Source of the DNA: an uncultured Bacteroidota bacterium
Lineage (GTDB): Bacteria > Bacteroidota > Bacteroidia > Bacteroidales > CAIWKO01
DNA: 6,067 bases
NCBI GenBank assembly: GCA_937934705.1
Contig: CALGYY010000136.1
Coordinates: 1 to 6,067, forward strand
Direction: 5' to 3'
Below, in pieces: positions 5,743 through 6,067 of this stretch. The notes beneath the pieces are model-generated. The model was not told where the DNA came from, did no database searches, and saw nothing but the letters and a program-made list of their open reading frames with translations. Position 1 is the first letter of the stretch; each line of letters opens with the position of its first letter. The translations under genes were made by a program, and so were the position numbers.

Positions 5743-6067
5743 ATGCTGATTATCGGTATAACGGGAACATTGGGTGCCGGCAAAGGGACGATTGTAGAAT
5801 ACCTGTGCCGGCAACACGGATTCGTTCATTTTTCGGTTCGTTCTTATCTCACCGACGAGATCAGAAAGCAGGGAAGGGAGGTGAACCGCGACAGCATGGT
5901 GGAGGTAGCCAATGCTTTACGGGCCCTGCATGGTCCGGCCTATATCGTGGAGCAGCTCTTTCTCCAGGCGGCATCCAGCGGGCAGAATTGTGTGATTGAA
6001 AGCATACGCACACCCGGGGAAGTGATGTCGCTGCGCAACCGCGAAAGGACGCTGGTAACCCGCACTA
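5743..6067 (+). CDS. P-loop NTPase, nucleotide kinase-like (3' end outside the window)
   Basis: A frame open to the window edge, 108 codons visible and no stop. The start MLIIGITGTLGAGKG contains an adenylate-kinase-style Walker A loop (G8-x-x-G11-x-G13-K14-G15-T16). HFSVRSYLTDEI (29-40), the NRDSMVEVANALR helix (49-61), YIVEQL (67-72) and VIESIRTPGEV (84-94) follow. This pattern is typical of AAA_18/AAA_33 or dephospho-CoA-kinase-like nucleotide kinases. Similar domains also occur at the N-terminus of some dCMP-deaminase-like proteins, so a fusion beyond the edge is possible. The ATG follows the LamG gene's stop after one base, with no Shine-Dalgarno or separate promoter, so it is probably co-transcribed. 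The substrate is not clear. The last visible residues (RERTLVTRT) are less typical of the strand expected there, but the edge prevents a judgement. Confidence 0.82.
   Translation, partial: MLIIGITGTLGAGKGTIVEYLCRQHGFVHFSVRSYLTDEIRKQGREVNRDSMVEVANALRALHGPAYIVEQLFLQAASSGQNCVIESIRTPGEVMSLRNRERTLVTRT

Noticed and set aside
5805..5999. 64-codon open frame on the + strand
   Set aside because: It is out of frame with the P-loop kinase-like gene that begins at 5743, whose motifs are clear; this frame is a shadow.
1..6067. CRISPR array, insertion sequence, phage or defence-system genes
   Set aside because: I found no spaced direct repeats, transposase, integrase, terminal repeats or nuclease/toxin motifs on either strand.

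Overview
The window looks like a piece of chromosome from a member of the Bacteroidota, with roughly balanced base composition. Four lines of evidence agree. Intergenic regions carry TAnnTTTG-type -7 promoter boxes. One protein ends in a type IX secretion (Por) sorting domain. Both predicted secreted proteins have signal-peptide junctions that leave Gln as the new N-terminus. No gene start shows a convincing Shine-Dalgarno sequence. The genus cannot be read from the sequence.

Layout from left to right. Positions 1-138 hold no confident gene, only a strong hairpin at the very edge, a weak hairpin, and an open frame of uncertain meaning. A leftward pair follows: a four-helix membrane protein (1178-813), then a class I SAM methyltransferase (816-139), overlapping by ATGA. 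A divergent promoter region (1179-1308) separates it from a rightward pair: a TIP30/HTATIP2-like atypical SDR (1309-1995) and a secreted alpha/beta hydrolase (1992-3413), also coupled by overlap. This pair runs tail-to-tail into a leftward pair: a TIGR01777/YfcH-type SDR (4737-3886) and a thioredoxin-type glutathione peroxidase (3889-3410). The two convergent stop codons share the palindrome CTAG. A second divergent region (4738-4841) leads to a rightward pair: a secreted LamG-domain protein with a C-terminal sorting domain (4842-5741) and, 1 base later, a P-loop kinase-like protein cut off by the window end (5743-6067).

The window is compact. There are four two-gene units, the members of three overlap by 4 bases and those of the fourth are 1 base apart, and there are two divergent promoter regions. 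The peroxidase/YfcH-like unit plausibly serves peroxide or redox stress. The hydrolase and LamG proteins act outside the cytoplasm. I see no mobile element, CRISPR array, rRNA or tRNA, and nothing that makes a convincing new defence or biosynthetic system. The most useful observations concern gene starts: two leftward reading frames open further upstream at TTG codons that lie inside promoter boxes. With those starts corrected, three of the four promoters have the same 19-base distance from box end to start codon.
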